Assembly (NCBI GenBank): GCA_014281115.1
Contig: JACONQ010000010.1
Coordinates: 2,232,001-2,296,000 of the forward strand
Direction: 5' to 3'
DNA length: 64,000 nucleotides
From: Laburnicola sp. R22_1
Taxonomy: Eukaryota; Ascomycota; Dothideomycetes; Pleosporales; Didymosphaeriaceae
Within the stretch, counting starts at the first letter, position 1. Each line of letters starts with the position of its first letter. The notes under the pieces were generated by a model. The model was given only the letters and a program-made list of their open reading frames with translations, ran no database searches and was not told the origin of the DNA. This document shows positions 1-9,821 of the stretch, one piece after another. A program made the translations under genes and the position numbers.

Positions 1-1171
1 CTAGTTTTGTTAATTGTTGTTTAACTAAGTAGTAACTTAGTGAGCCCCAGATTTTAATATTATTATAGTTAGGTTTCTTTTTATAAAGTTTTTCATTTGG
101 GCTTATAAAATTTAAATTACTATGTGGTGTAATATTATATATATACACTGCGTTTTCAACAGCGTATTGCCAGTAACTAGTTGGCAAATTACTATAGAAC
201 AATAAGCTTTTAGCTGTTTCTATTATAGTTCTATTTATTCTTTCAATTAAACCATTTTGTTCTGGTGTATATGGCGGATTAAATTGGTGAATAATACCAT
301 TTTGTTTATTAAATAGCGTAAAATTACTATTAGCAAATTCCGTGCCATTATCGGTTTTAATAATTTTAATTTTTCGATTGCTTTGGTTTTCAACTTTTGT
401 TTTAAAGTCTTTAAAGGCTTCAAACGATTCTGATTTATGTCTTAATAGTTTAAATTCTAATTTTCTAGTAGCAGAGTCTAGAAAGAATATAATATATTTA
501 TAATTATTTTTGGAGAGGGTAATAGGCCCACATAAATCAATTACTATTTTATCTAAGTAATTATCCGCTTTAATAGTAATTTCTCTACTGTTATTATTTG
601 TTAGCTTAGCTTTTATACAGCTAGAGCAATTAATTTTATAGTTAGTAGGTTTAGTTATACCTAGTATTTTACATATAACGTCTAGATTTTTATGTCCAAA
701 ACGATTGTGATAGAGATATATTAAGTTCTCTTTATAGTTACTAATAGTTTTATTTTTATTAATAACCTTTTTAGCAAATAGAATGTTATCTGTTACTATA
801 TTGTCTATATTTATTGTATAAAGATTGTCAATTAGAGTTGCTTCTAATATTGTTTTAGTGTTCTTTTTAATTATAGCTTTGTCTTTTATAAAGTTTACTA
901 CAAAGTCTTTTTCGACTAATTTCTTTACTGATATAATATTTACATTAAATTCAGGCAAATAAAGACAGTTATTTAAAACTATCTTAGTATTATTATATAT
1001 AAAGCTCACGTTGCCAATAAATTGCGAAGTTAAAATATTGTTATTTCCCCATTGTATTTTTGTAGTTTTTCTAACTAACGAATTTTCTATAAATAGGTTT
1101 TTGTTGGATATAATATGAGATGAACTACCTAAATCTAGTATTAGATTAGGGCTTTTTGACTTGGTAGTTAT
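1..1171 (-). CDS. copia pol, partial: protease and integrase region
   Basis: This is the counterpart of 32728-33930 in the plus copy. The protease motif (Leu-Asp-Leu-Gly followed by Ser-Ser-Ser-His) lies near 1115-1145. It is followed by the integrase zinc-binding region (His-x4-His, then Cys-Ser-Ser-Cys) and the first integrase core residues. The sampled stretches match the other copy exactly, so the frame looks open to the window edge. In Ty1/copia elements the order is protease, integrase, reverse transcriptase, RNase H, and what is visible agrees. The T-run at 1153-1157 (five) is one base longer than its partner at 32752-32755, which affects the gag-to-pol frame. Confidence 0.8.
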   Translation of the reverse strand, partial: MTTKSKSPNLILDLGSSSHIISNKNLFIENSLVRKTTKIQWGNNNILTSQFIGNVSFIYNNTKIVLNNCLYLPEFNVNIISVKKLVEKDFVVNFIKDKAIIKKNTKTILEATLIDNLYTINIDNIVTDNILFAKKVINKNKTISNYKENLIYLYHNRFGHKNLDVICKILGITKPTNYKINCSSCIKAKLTNNNSREITIKADNYLDKIVIDLCGPITLSKNNYKYIIFFLDSATRKLEFKLLRHKSESFEAFKDFKTKVENQSNRKIKIIKTDNGTEFANSNFTLFNKQNGIIHQFNPPYTPEQNGLIERINRTIIETAKSLLFYSNLPTSYWQYAVENAVYIYNITPHSNLNFISPNEKLYKKKPNYNNIKIWGSLSYYLVKQQLTKL

Positions 1172-1221
1172 AAATACCTTAGTAGTTTTTGATCCTTGTT
1201 TAGGATTTCTAGAATTAAATT

Positions 1222-2166
1222 CTAGATTTCGAGGATTTCGATGTCCTTTTCTCGAATTAGTTTGTTTTTATTTAGGGTAGTTAATAATACCTTTTCAATT
1301 TCCATTGGTTCAGATGACTCAGCCATTTTATCTAACAGCTTTCGATCTAGTCGATCTGATGGACATTCGGATTCACGATTTAATAGATTTTTATCTATTT
1401 TTTCATCTTTTTCAGATTTGAAATCGTGATTTGTTTTAAACCATTTAGGTTTATTTTCAGGATGTAAATACCAACACTTATTAGTAAAGTGGGTATTTGT
1501 TTTACACTTATTACAAAATCGTTTAGACTTTATAACTTTGTGTTGATTCTGGAATTTAGTATATAAAACCTTAGTTTTATCACTATCCAAGTGCGTCTGA
1601 CGACGACTTTCATCAATTAAATTAGAGAATAAATTCTCTAGATTAATCTTTGAAGAATCATCCCGAAATGATTGAGTTACTGAAGTAACAAACCCCTCAT
1701 AATTAGGAGTTAAATTGTTTAACACCCAGGCCACAATAACCTGTTTGGGTATTTTAATTGACTTATAGTCAAGATTTGTTGTTAAATATTTGATTTTATT
1801 GAGGTACTCCTCCATTGAATCAAAATCTAACAAGGTACTATTAAATAACTCCTTTAAAAGAAGAAATTCAGAATAGTAACCTTTAGGAGAATAAAGATTC
1901 CCCAAACAAGTCCACATCTCATTGGCTGTAGATAAATCCTTAATATGCTGTAAAGGACCATCTTCGACTAACAAAGTAATAATTGATTGTGCTTTTAAAT
2001 CAATATCTTTCGACACTGAATTAATTGCAATATCATCACCACTCTGAATTGCAGCCATACAATTTTCTATTATAAGAATAGAAATAGCCCTAGGCTTCCA
2101 CATCTCATAGTTGGAAATACCCTTAAGCATCTCCTGCTTAGAGATAGAAGAAATCTTAGAACTCAT
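1222..2166 (-). CDS. copia gag (UBN2-type) with CCHC zinc knuckle
   Basis: This is a 314-residue structural (capsid) protein of the copia element. The N-terminal half resembles the UBN2/DUF4219 gag fold, with a Tyr-x-x-Trp near the start and a conserved Glu-Met-Trp about residue 83. A canonical zinc knuckle Cys-x2-Cys-x4-His-x4-Cys lies around residues 217-230. Compared with the 341-residue gag at 31742-32767, the C-terminus diverges after about residue 300. The run at 1263-1267 has five T (A on the coding strand) where the other copy has six, and the frame then ends early. The start at 2166 is the first ATG after the leader and is shared by both copies. Confidence 0.85.
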   Translation of the reverse strand: MSSKISSISKQEMLKGISNYEMWKPRAISILIIENCMAAIQSGDDIAINSVSKDIDLKAQSIITLLVEDGPLQHIKDLSTANEMWTCLGNLYSPKGYYSEFLLLKELFNSTLLDFDSMEEYLNKIKYLTTNLDYKSIKIPKQVIVAWVLNNLTPNYEGFVTSVTQSFRDDSSKINLENLFSNLIDESRRQTHLDSDKTKVLYTKFQNQHKVIKSKRFCNKCKTNTHFTNKCWYLHPENKPKWFKTNHDFKSEKDEKIDKNLLNRESECPSDRLDRKLLDKMAESSEPMEIEKVLLTTLNKNKLIREKDIEILEI

Positions 2167-2518
2167 TGTGAATGAGATTGATAGGCCAAAAAGAGCTCAG
2201 AAATCTGAGAAAAATGAGGTATTTATTGAAAAATTGATAAGGCTTGTCGAAATTGCCTAAAAGGTAATGAACTAGTCCAGCTAGTAAAAGAGTTCAGAAA
2301 ATTCTGAGAAAAATAAGGTATTGGTCAAAATATCGATTTTGCCAAGATAGCTTAGTAAGCTAAAAGGACTAGACCAGCTAGCATAAAAGAATCAGAATCT
2401 CAAAGGAATTCTGAGAAAAACGAGGTATATATCGAAAAATTGATAGAAGAATAGCTTAGTAAGCTAAAAGGTAGATAATAATAAATAATAAAATTGTTAG
2501 AGCGCCGGGCTCATAACC

Positions 2519-3415
2519 TGTGAAAAGTGGATAAATAGATAAGAAGGTGATCGAGTTGGTATTGTTAAACTGGTTGATTTTTATTAATAAACTGGCTACC
2601 TAGCAATCTATATACAAAATAATTTAGACTAACGAACACTTAGTTTTGTATAGTTTAATTATGCCTTTAACTTTTATGCGTGCTAGTGTTTTAAACTAAT
2701 GTTTGAACTAGTGTTTTATATGCAATAGTGTTTTATATGCGAGCTATTGTTTTATATGCAGACTAGTGTTTTATATGCAAGCTATTATATGCAAACTAGT
2801 GTTTTATATGCAAACTAGTGTTTTATATGCGAGCTATTACAAACTTTGTTTTACTATTGCTTAGTTGTGACGTTAATAATAAACGCCTTATTTTAGCATA
2901 ATTTATTACTCCTTAGTTTATTATACGCTAATGTATTTTATATTATAAAACAAGTCTTTTATATGTTATATTTTGTTTTTAGTAATAAGTAATTTAATAC
3001 ATATAATATTGCCTTGTTTAGTATATTCTTTTTAGCAATTGCTCAAAATTGTTAAAGCGCTTGATTGCGACAAGTTTGTCAAAAGTTATTGATTTAGAAA
3101 AATTAATTACGAGCTTATTTATATTACGATAGCGTATTTTATAATATTTTTAGGTTAGTTTTATATTATATTTTGGTTTTAGTTTTAAGTAAATTAATAC
3201 ATATAATATTGGATTTCTTACAATTATCTTTTAGTAAACTTTTTGTGCGTTACTTAAAGTTGACTTTGGCTTTAATTGCAACTTATTGTCGGAACGACTA
3301 TTTTAGTTTATTTTTAGGTAGCTTATAGTTATTTATCTATTTATCTTTTATTATAACAGCAAAATTCTAACATGTTATTTTATTATTTATTTTGCTTACT
3401 AATATAGTTTTAACA
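2519..3415 (-). repeat. copia LTR (5' LTR of copy 1)
   Basis: It is 897 bp, starts TGTTAAAAC and ends TTTTCACA in element sense, and is near-identical to the LTRs at 30492, 36201, 46045 and 9822. It carries two full units of the 19-bp tandem repeat (gcatataaaacactagttt in LTR sense). The primer-binding site lies next to it at 2497-2518. Confidence 0.95.
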
Positions 3416-3607
3416 ATAAATAATAAGCTTATTAAAGAGGTAAAAAATATTAGATAGCTAGAAGCTATATAGGCTATAGCTAAGATAGGATAAGAGAAGT
3501 TGCGCAAGTATTACTTAAAGATAGGTAAAAGAAGAGTTTCTTATTTAACTATATAATAATATTAGATCCTTTATAAAAGCTTATAGCGTATAAGGTATTA
3601 TAATTAT
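3416..3607. other. AT-rich stretch, nothing recognised
   Basis: This is a TpA-rich spacer between the copia LTR and dispersed repeat A. It has no open frame of interest and no recognisable protein similarity. It may be part of a RIPped relic. Confidence 0.5.
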
Positions 3608-3788
3608 TAAAGATCTTTGTTATGTGGAGATTCTAACTAAGGTTAAGTCCGCACTATATACAGAGAGGAGTAAAATAGGAGGTACTAAAACCTAGTACCT
3701 AGCACACAGTGGTAGTAACAAAATATACACAAAATAACAATAATTTATTGTTAACTTTCTTTATAGCAGCATTGTCGACAGTAGTCAA
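3608..3788 (+). repeat. dispersed repeat A, copy 1 (LTR-like, least mutated)
   Basis: About 180 bp, shared with 7766-7945 (plus) and 42138-42319 (minus). It contains tgttatgtggag near its start and a gagaggagtaaaatag block. Differences from the copy at 7766 are almost all C/T or G/A, with this copy keeping more C and G, as expected when copies have been RIPped to different degrees. The TG...CA-like ends at 3618-3768 suggest an LTR, but all three copies share bases outside that interval, so the true boundaries are uncertain. Confidence 0.75.
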
Positions 3789-3819
3789 GATATTATAATT
3801 ATAGCTATTTATTATAGTT

Positions 3820-3955
3820 ATATGCTTTTTGTATAATTACCTATTTTACGCTCTTTTTTAATTACTAAGCAGGGGGCTCTGCTTTTTTTGTTATGTTATT
3901 TGAGATAAAAGCCTTTGTCGTTCTACCCCTAGGTAGTTAATTTAACAACACATAG
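3820..3955 (+). repeat. dispersed repeat B, copy 1
   Basis: About 130 bp, shared with 5638-5757 (plus) and 8228-8345 (minus). It contains agcagggggctctgct, a short hairpin-capable core (AGCAG/CTGCT arms), and a ctacccctaggtag block near the right end. It is non-coding and could be the terminus of a DNA transposon or a small foldback element. Confidence 0.75.
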
Positions 3956-5637
3956 TTATATACTAATAGTTGTATAGAATAAGTTATAAGAGACCTAGAA
4001 TAAGTATATATACTACTAATAGTTTCTAGAGTACCTTAATTACTATAACAGCCTAATAGCTAAAAACTCTACTCTAGTTTTAAATACTAACCTAAGATAG
4101 TTACAGGGTAGGAAATAGTTTTAAAAGCCTTCTTTACTATCTAGTTATAGTCTAGTAGCCTCTTTACCTCTAGCTAAAGTTTAGCTACGCTAGATGTTAA
4201 TTACAACTTAGGCCTAACTTAGATAGAAGAAAAAATATACCTAAGTACTTTTATAGTTATAAAAGGTAATAGGTTTAATATACTAGCGTAGTAAAAAGTT
4301 TATTTTTTTGTAAACAAAGCCGCATCCCGTAGCTATACTTTAGTACAAGAAATAACTAGATATAACCTATTTTTCTATATACTAGCTCTATAAGATACTA
4401 TATAAATATATATAACTAAGTTAATAACGCGCTTATTGTGCAGTATCCTATAAGGCTATTGTTTATATAGGCAGAGTTAACTTAACTATAGTTTAGAACT
4501 ATTATTAAGTAGTAACTTATCTTGTCTATATAAGCAGTAATAAAGTTAAAGTGCTTATTGCCTATATAAAGAGAGCCTAATTCTACTACTATCTTACGCA
4601 CTACTATAACTAATAACTATAGCTAAATTAAATAAGATAAAGATGCAACTACGCTATACAATAAAGTTTAAACTTAAGTACGCCTAATTAACTATAAACT
4701 CCTCCTTATATCTCTAAAACTTAATTAATAAGCTTGCGATTATTGCTAAAAAGAAGCTAAAGCTTAAGATAGCTAATAGCGATAAGCTTCTAGTTAAGTT
4801 ACTTATACTAGATTGCTACGTAATGCACGCATATAGTCTGTGCTACTATTTGCTATCTTAGGTTATATACATATTAATAATACGCGTAGGGACTACTTAA
4901 TAAACTAAAACAAACCTAGAATATATTGCGTAGTAGAGGAGAAACCTAATAAGACTACTTAACACTATAGATAATAATAAGTTCCTTTAGGTGCTAAGTA
5001 GTTAAATAATATTTAAAAGCTATTAAACTAGCTATAGGTAGTAATTACCTATAACCGCGTTATTTCTAAAATTAAAAAGTTCCTTAATTATGTAATTTGA
5101 CTATAAAGGGCCTGTGAGTCTTAGTTAAGACCGAAAAGTTTATTAAATATCTTATCCCTAACTTATATAAGTTACAAAGAATATTCTAGTAGTGTAGATT
5201 TTATAGGTAGATATTAAGCACGTCTTTAATATTAGTAGGGATATAATTAGGCATTAAAGGCACAATCTTACTACTTAAATAATTTAAAAGATTATACTAG
5301 TTAAGTTTATAATAGCTAATAAGCAATCTATAAAGTTATTAAATTCTACTATAGGAGAGGATAATTTAGGGGACACAGTACTATTAAATAAGGGGGATAA
5401 TTTATATAAGCTGCTAGCTAATAAGGAGACTATTAAAACTATATAAGGTTCTAAGGTTTTAGATAGCAAGCTACTAACTCCTTTCTACTAGGGGCAGCTA
5501 CTATAAAAGCAGTTACGGCTTTAGCGCTATCGCGGTATTAGTAATAATAAGATATAATAAATATACATATTAATAGCAAAACAGCGTTAATTTTACTTTT
5601 ACTTAGATTTCTTTTCTTATACACCTTTAGTTTTTAT
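3956..5637. other. RIPped AT-rich relic, unidentified
   Basis: There are dense TAA/TAG in every frame and TpA-rich composition. Short stretches around 4640-4930 look like former coding sequence, but I cannot assign a family. The 61-codon minus frame at 5284-5469 is a chance opening. Confidence 0.5.
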
Positions 5638-5757
5638 AATTACCTTTTTCACGCTCTTTTTAATTATGAAGTAGGGGGCTCTGATTTTTTTATAATGTTA
5701 TTTAAGATGAAAGCCTTTCTCGTCCTACCCCTAGGTAGATTAATTAACGCCACACAT
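5638..5757 (+). repeat. dispersed repeat B, copy 2
   Basis: Same orientation as copy 1. It differs mainly by transitions in the agcagggggctctgct core (here agtagggggctctgat) and keeps the ctacccctaggtag block. Confidence 0.75.
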
Positions 5758-5837
5758 ACACCTTTAGAAAGTAACTAAAGTTACTAATTTTATTACTATT
5801 AATTTTATATAATATAAGTTACGTAACTCTAATAGGT

Positions 5838-5965
5838 ATCCTAACTTAACCTACACCTAGAAGTCTATACAACCTAACCTAACCTATACCTAAGGTCTGT
5901 GTAACCTAACCTAACCTATACCTAGGGTCTATGCGACCCTAACCTAACCCTATACCTAAGCTAAG
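5838..5965 (+). repeat. interstitial telomere-like CCTAAC tract 1
   Basis: Repeated aacctaacctaacctatacct blocks are separated by short 'ggtctatgcgaccc'-like spacers. Most filamentous fungi have (TTAGGG)n telomeres, and CCCTAA/CCTAAC units are the complementary motif. The tract is short and degenerate. A second tract is at 42840-43000, and both are followed by a shared 'tagcct' sequence. Confidence 0.6.
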
Positions 5966-5989
5966 TACCCCGAACCTATTTACTAGCCT

Positions 5990-6170
5990 AGTTTATTAGT
6001 TACTGGTTATACTAGGCAGTTATTATACTACGCTAAAGTCTATTAAGAAAGACTACTTCTATACTTTTTTGCCTACTATAAGTTAGTCAGAGTATATTAG
6101 TTTATTAGTTACTTTAGTGCTAGGTAGCTATTATACTATACTAAGGTCTATTAAAAGAGGCTACTTCTAG
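5990..6170 (+). repeat. ~100-bp tandem repeat family C (about 1.7 units)
   Basis: Units begin ttattagttactggttatac and contain 'taaagtctattaa' and 'gcctactataag'. The same unit forms a four-copy array at 14464-14830 and an inverted fragment at 43015-43145. Confidence 0.65.
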
Positions 6171-6464
6171 TTAGTTTCTCTTATAAGAGACTAGTTTAAT
6201 AGATTACGCTACTATAATCTATTATAAGAGATTACTCTAAGTTGTAGAAGTAGTAGTACTACTTTATACTAGTAGAATTAAGGTACTACTAAGGCCTATT
6301 TAAAAAGGCTAGAATTCTAAGTTTACTAGCTACTAGTTATAGCGTAAATAGTAGAAAGTCCTATTAGTTACCTTTATAAGACTTTATACTCTAGTTTAAT
6401 AGGTTGCACCTAAATCTACTAAAAGAAATCCCCTTAGTTTATTAAGAGGCTGCCTTAAATATCC
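6171..6464. other. RIPped AT-rich stretch
   Basis: Degenerate sequence with partial similarity to family C units ('ggtctatta...aggctac'). No gene. Confidence 0.4.
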
Positions 6465-6806
6465 CTAAATAATAATAAATAATAATAAATAATAGTAAAT
6501 AATAATAAATAATAATAAATAATAGTAAATAATAATAAATAATAATAAATAATAATAAATAATAATAAATAATAGTAAATAATAATAAATAATAATAAAT
6601 AATAATAAATAATAATAAATAATAGTAAATAATAATAAATAATAATAAATAATAATAAATAATAATAAATAATAGTAAATAATAATAAATAATAATAAAT
6701 AATAGTAAATAATAATAAATAATAATAAATAATAATAAATAATAATAAATAATAGTAAATAATAATAAATAATAATAAATAATAATAAATAATAATAAAT
6801 AATAAT
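6465..6806 (+). repeat. 10-bp minisatellite (aataataaat)n with higher-order pattern
   Basis: There are 33 clean decamers from 6471 to 6800. Most are aataataaat; seven are the variant aatagtaaat, at units 3, 6, 11, 16, 21, 24 and 29. The variants repeat with an 18-unit (180-bp) super-period: 3, 6 and 11 recur at 21, 24 and 29. Every frame contains TAA, so it is non-coding. Confidence 0.95.
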
Positions 6807-7765
6807 TATATTACCTCTAAAAACTAATTTGCCTATTATACCTAACTAGCGTTATACTATAAGGACTAAAGACACTAAGTAAAAGAAATTAGAATTAGGC
6901 TCTAGAGGCGCTGCAGCGCTATCTATAAAAAATTTATATAAGTAATATTTTTACCTTCTTTATAAGGCGCCCTATTTACTTACTAAGCGCACTAGCTTAT
7001 ACTTATAAGATATCTAGACCTACTAAATTTAGGTATCTTACTAAGCCTAACTATTAACCTCTTAGGTATTTTTTTATATTATTCCTTACTACCTACGCGA
7101 TAGACGTCCCTAATAACTTACTCTAATACTTAGAAAATCTAGATACTAGGTCGCTCTAGCGCCAATCTTACTAAGGAGCTTTATTTAGTCTACCCTAATT
7201 TTTTGCTACTTTACCTTACTAAGTAGCCTTATACACTTTGCCTTAATTGTTTACAACTTTAGACTTTAGTTAAGCTTATATTTAAACTAGGATAGCACTA
7301 GTTATAGAAACTTACTTCTTTTACTATAATTACTTTAGCTCTTACCTACTACCTATTAAGTATTTAGCTAAGCAACTAATTACTAGACTATTAATATTGC
7401 CTAGCTACCTTTTAGTTTAATATATTAATAGATTATAGTTAAATATTTCTATTATAACCCTACTTCTATCTTAAACTTACTAGTAGTTAGCCTCTAAATC
7501 TAATAACTCTATACTATTATCCTTTAAGAATTCTAAAATTAACGTATATTAGACAACCCTAACTACTCTTTCTAATAATAGAAACTTCTAAGCAGAGCCT
7601 AAGCCTAATTACTTTAGCTAACTACTCCCTACTACCTTTCCCTAGCTATTGCTAGAATAGCTAGATAAGCTAGAAAATGTCTAATCTAGTAAGGACTATA
7701 GTAATTATACTAGAGAAGAGGCAGTTAATAAGAATAATCTTTATAAACTTAGTACTACTTACTAT
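6807..7765. other. RIPped AT-rich stretch, no gene recognised
   Basis: Degenerate sequence with many TAG/TAA codons and no recognisable domain. Confidence 0.45.
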
Positions 7766-7945
7766 TAAAGATCTTTGTTATATAGAGATTCTAACAAAGA
7801 TTAAGTCTATACTATATACAGAGAGGAGTAAAATAGAAGGCACTAAAACTTAGTGTCTAGTATATAGTAGTAGTAATAAAATATACACAAAAGAATAATA
7901 ATTTATTATTAACTTTTTTATTACAGTATTATTAATAGTAGTTAA
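7766..7945 (+). repeat. dispersed repeat A, copy 2
   Basis: Heavily RIPped relative to copy 1: for example tatatagagattc against tatgtggagattc. The sequence after it is shared, inverted, with 42137 leftwards. Confidence 0.75.
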
Positions 7946-9140
7946 TAGATAGTCTACTATTTAGTATAACTAAGTTATATATTATCTCTTAGTTAGTAAA
8001 CTATTAGAGAGCTATAGTAGACTATAGAGTCGCAACTATAATAGTAGTGTGGGTAATAGGACGCTTAACTATAGTTTAGTTATTGCGCTTGCAATTTAGT
8101 AGTAGCGTAACTATAGTTTGCTATATATATAGCATATAAAGTCTGCCTACTCTTATAATATTAAGGACGCCTAAGATACTAAATTTTTTATCTCTTTATC
8201 TATTATATCTAGTAATATGTGCCGTTAAAATAACTTCCTAGGGGTAGCACGACAAAGGCTTTCATCTCAAATAACATGACAAAAAAAGCAGAGCCCCCTG
8301 CTTAGTAATTAAAAAAAAGCGTGAAAAGGCGGTTATAAAAATAATCTAGTAATATAATAACTTTCTAGCAACCTAATATTATATCAAATTTAATACCTAT
8401 AGTAACACATCTATTATTAAATTTAGTTAGGGTATAGATAACTAGCTAGACAAAGTTAAGGATAATCTCTAGAGATTTAGCAACCTTATATAACTAAAAG
8501 AATTATTAAAAGTGCCTCTAGAGCTTATGTTTAAGTACCCTATTAGTAATATCTTTAAGCTAATTTGCTGCGCCTTATACCTTTCGATTCTAGAGTATAA
8601 GGCACTTCTTTAGTACCTAGATATTAGTAAAAACGCAGCCTTTATAACGCAATAATAGTATAATATAAAGATTATACTATAAAAGCTTAAAAATATAATT
8701 AAAAATAAAGGCAATAAAGACTATAAGGGCAAGGACTAAAGTAAAGGGGAGAAAGAGTTTATTACAATATATAAAACACTAGAGGCGTAGTAGTAGCATA
8801 AAAAGCTTATTAAGATAATAGTAATTATTTAGGCTGCTATTAAGGTAGGAGACTATAAGTAATAAAGGTAAGAGTAAGCAGCGGCAGCAAGAGTATAGGG
8901 GAGATAGGTAGTAGTAGTAAGGTCTTAGGTAGTAGTATATAGCTCACTAGTTGCGAGGGGAAATTTACTATAGGGAGCGAGTTAGATAAAATAGTTAGGT
9001 TAGTTACTATTATAATTATTGTTATTATTATTATAGTAAAAAATATTATTAAAGAAATTATTAATTACGTAATATAGTGGTCGGTCAAATAGCTAGCCCA
9101 GAATTACGTGATATCACGGATTAACCCCGGGAAGAAGATA
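7946..9140 (-). mobile_element. retroelement relic E, copy 1 (interrupted by repeat B)
   Basis: This region is the inverted counterpart of 41150-42137. Both are bounded by repeat A on one side and by a shared block on the other (8930-9140 against 41150-41345, about 200 bp with a (tta)n-rich centre). Repeat B sits inside at 8228-8345. A possible gag-like coding stretch is too degraded to assign. The arrangement of terminal repeat plus short coding region suggests an LTR retrotransposon. Confidence 0.5.
8228..8345 (-). repeat. dispersed repeat B, copy 3 (inverted)
   Basis: Reverse complement of copies 1 and 2, with agcagagccccctgct at the core. Copies 1 and 3 face each other across 4.3 kb. Confidence 0.75.
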
Positions 9141-9821
9141 TTACTTACTATAATAATAGTCTAGAAGATAATAACGAAGATAATAACTACCTATTATAAT
9201 AACCTTCCTAATAATAACTTTAAATTTACTAACCTAATTAACCCTAAGTCTAACTTTCTATAGAAAAATACTTAGACAATAAATCTAATAGTAAACTACC
9301 TAATAAAATTTTCTAGAACGCTAATAATTAGGAGCTTCCCCCTAACTATTAGCCCTTACTTTAATTTACTAGTTACCTAACTTATTTTACTTCTAAGGGC
9401 ACTCTAAGCTATAGAAATAGGTAGCCTCGTTTATTACTAGTTAAGTAGCTTCTTAGCTAGCCTACTATATATAGGCACCTATTATTTTTAGCACTCTTAC
9501 CCCTAGCTATTCCTACTCTAGCTAGCTTACTACTAATTTAGTAGCTTTTTAGCTATTATATACATAGAGTACCTATAGCTTTTAGCATCCCTACCTCTAC
9601 TTCTAAATTTTTCTACTGCACTAGCAGCCTCTATAGTTTTATAAGCTGCCCTATCCTAATTAAAAACTATATAGTTAGGCTAATATTTTTTTTAAAAAAC
9701 GCTCTCTTATAGTACTAGAAAACCTTATATAGTATAATTACGCTAGCGCATAATAAACTAACTAGACAATCTTTAGCTAACTATATTTTTATATAGTATT
9801 ACAGCTAAGAATACGCTTTAT
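9141..9821 (+). repeat. repeat F, copy 1 (gypsy-associated relic)
   Basis: Homologous to 25149-26180. It contains two degenerate ~100-bp units (around 9430 and 9530) with 'agctagcctactatatatagg'-like cores (shown in short form). There is no recognisable domain. It ends abruptly at the copia LTR at 9822, whereas the copy at 26.1 kb continues, so the junction is a real break. Confidence 0.6.

Larger units (their letters stand above)
1..3415 (-). mobile_element. Ty1/copia retrotransposon, copy 1 (5' part; rest lies beyond the window edge)
   Basis: On the minus strand the order is LTR (2519-3415), primer-binding site (2497-2518), gag (2166-1222), then protease and integrase coding sequence running to base 1. 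It is almost base-for-base identical to the plus-strand copy at 30492-37097 wherever I compared them, including the integrase region. It shows none of the TAA/TAG saturation of the surrounding relics, so it is young. Reverse transcriptase, RNase H and the other LTR lie left of the window. The flank at 3416-3420 reads tttat on the minus strand and matches the 3' flank of the other copy. Confidence 0.92.

Noticed and set aside
2497..2518. tRNA-Met-like sequence
   Set aside because: Only the anticodon arm is present and it is adjacent to the LTR in both copies, so it is a primer-binding site and not a tRNA gene.
5838..5965. A true chromosome end
   Set aside because: Units are degenerate and sequence continues on both sides for kilobases; at most an internal telomere-like tract.
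9107..9118. Perfect 12-bp palindrome cgtgatatcacg as a possible operator
   Set aside because: Not conserved in the homologous copy at 41.2 kb and there is no gene nearby.
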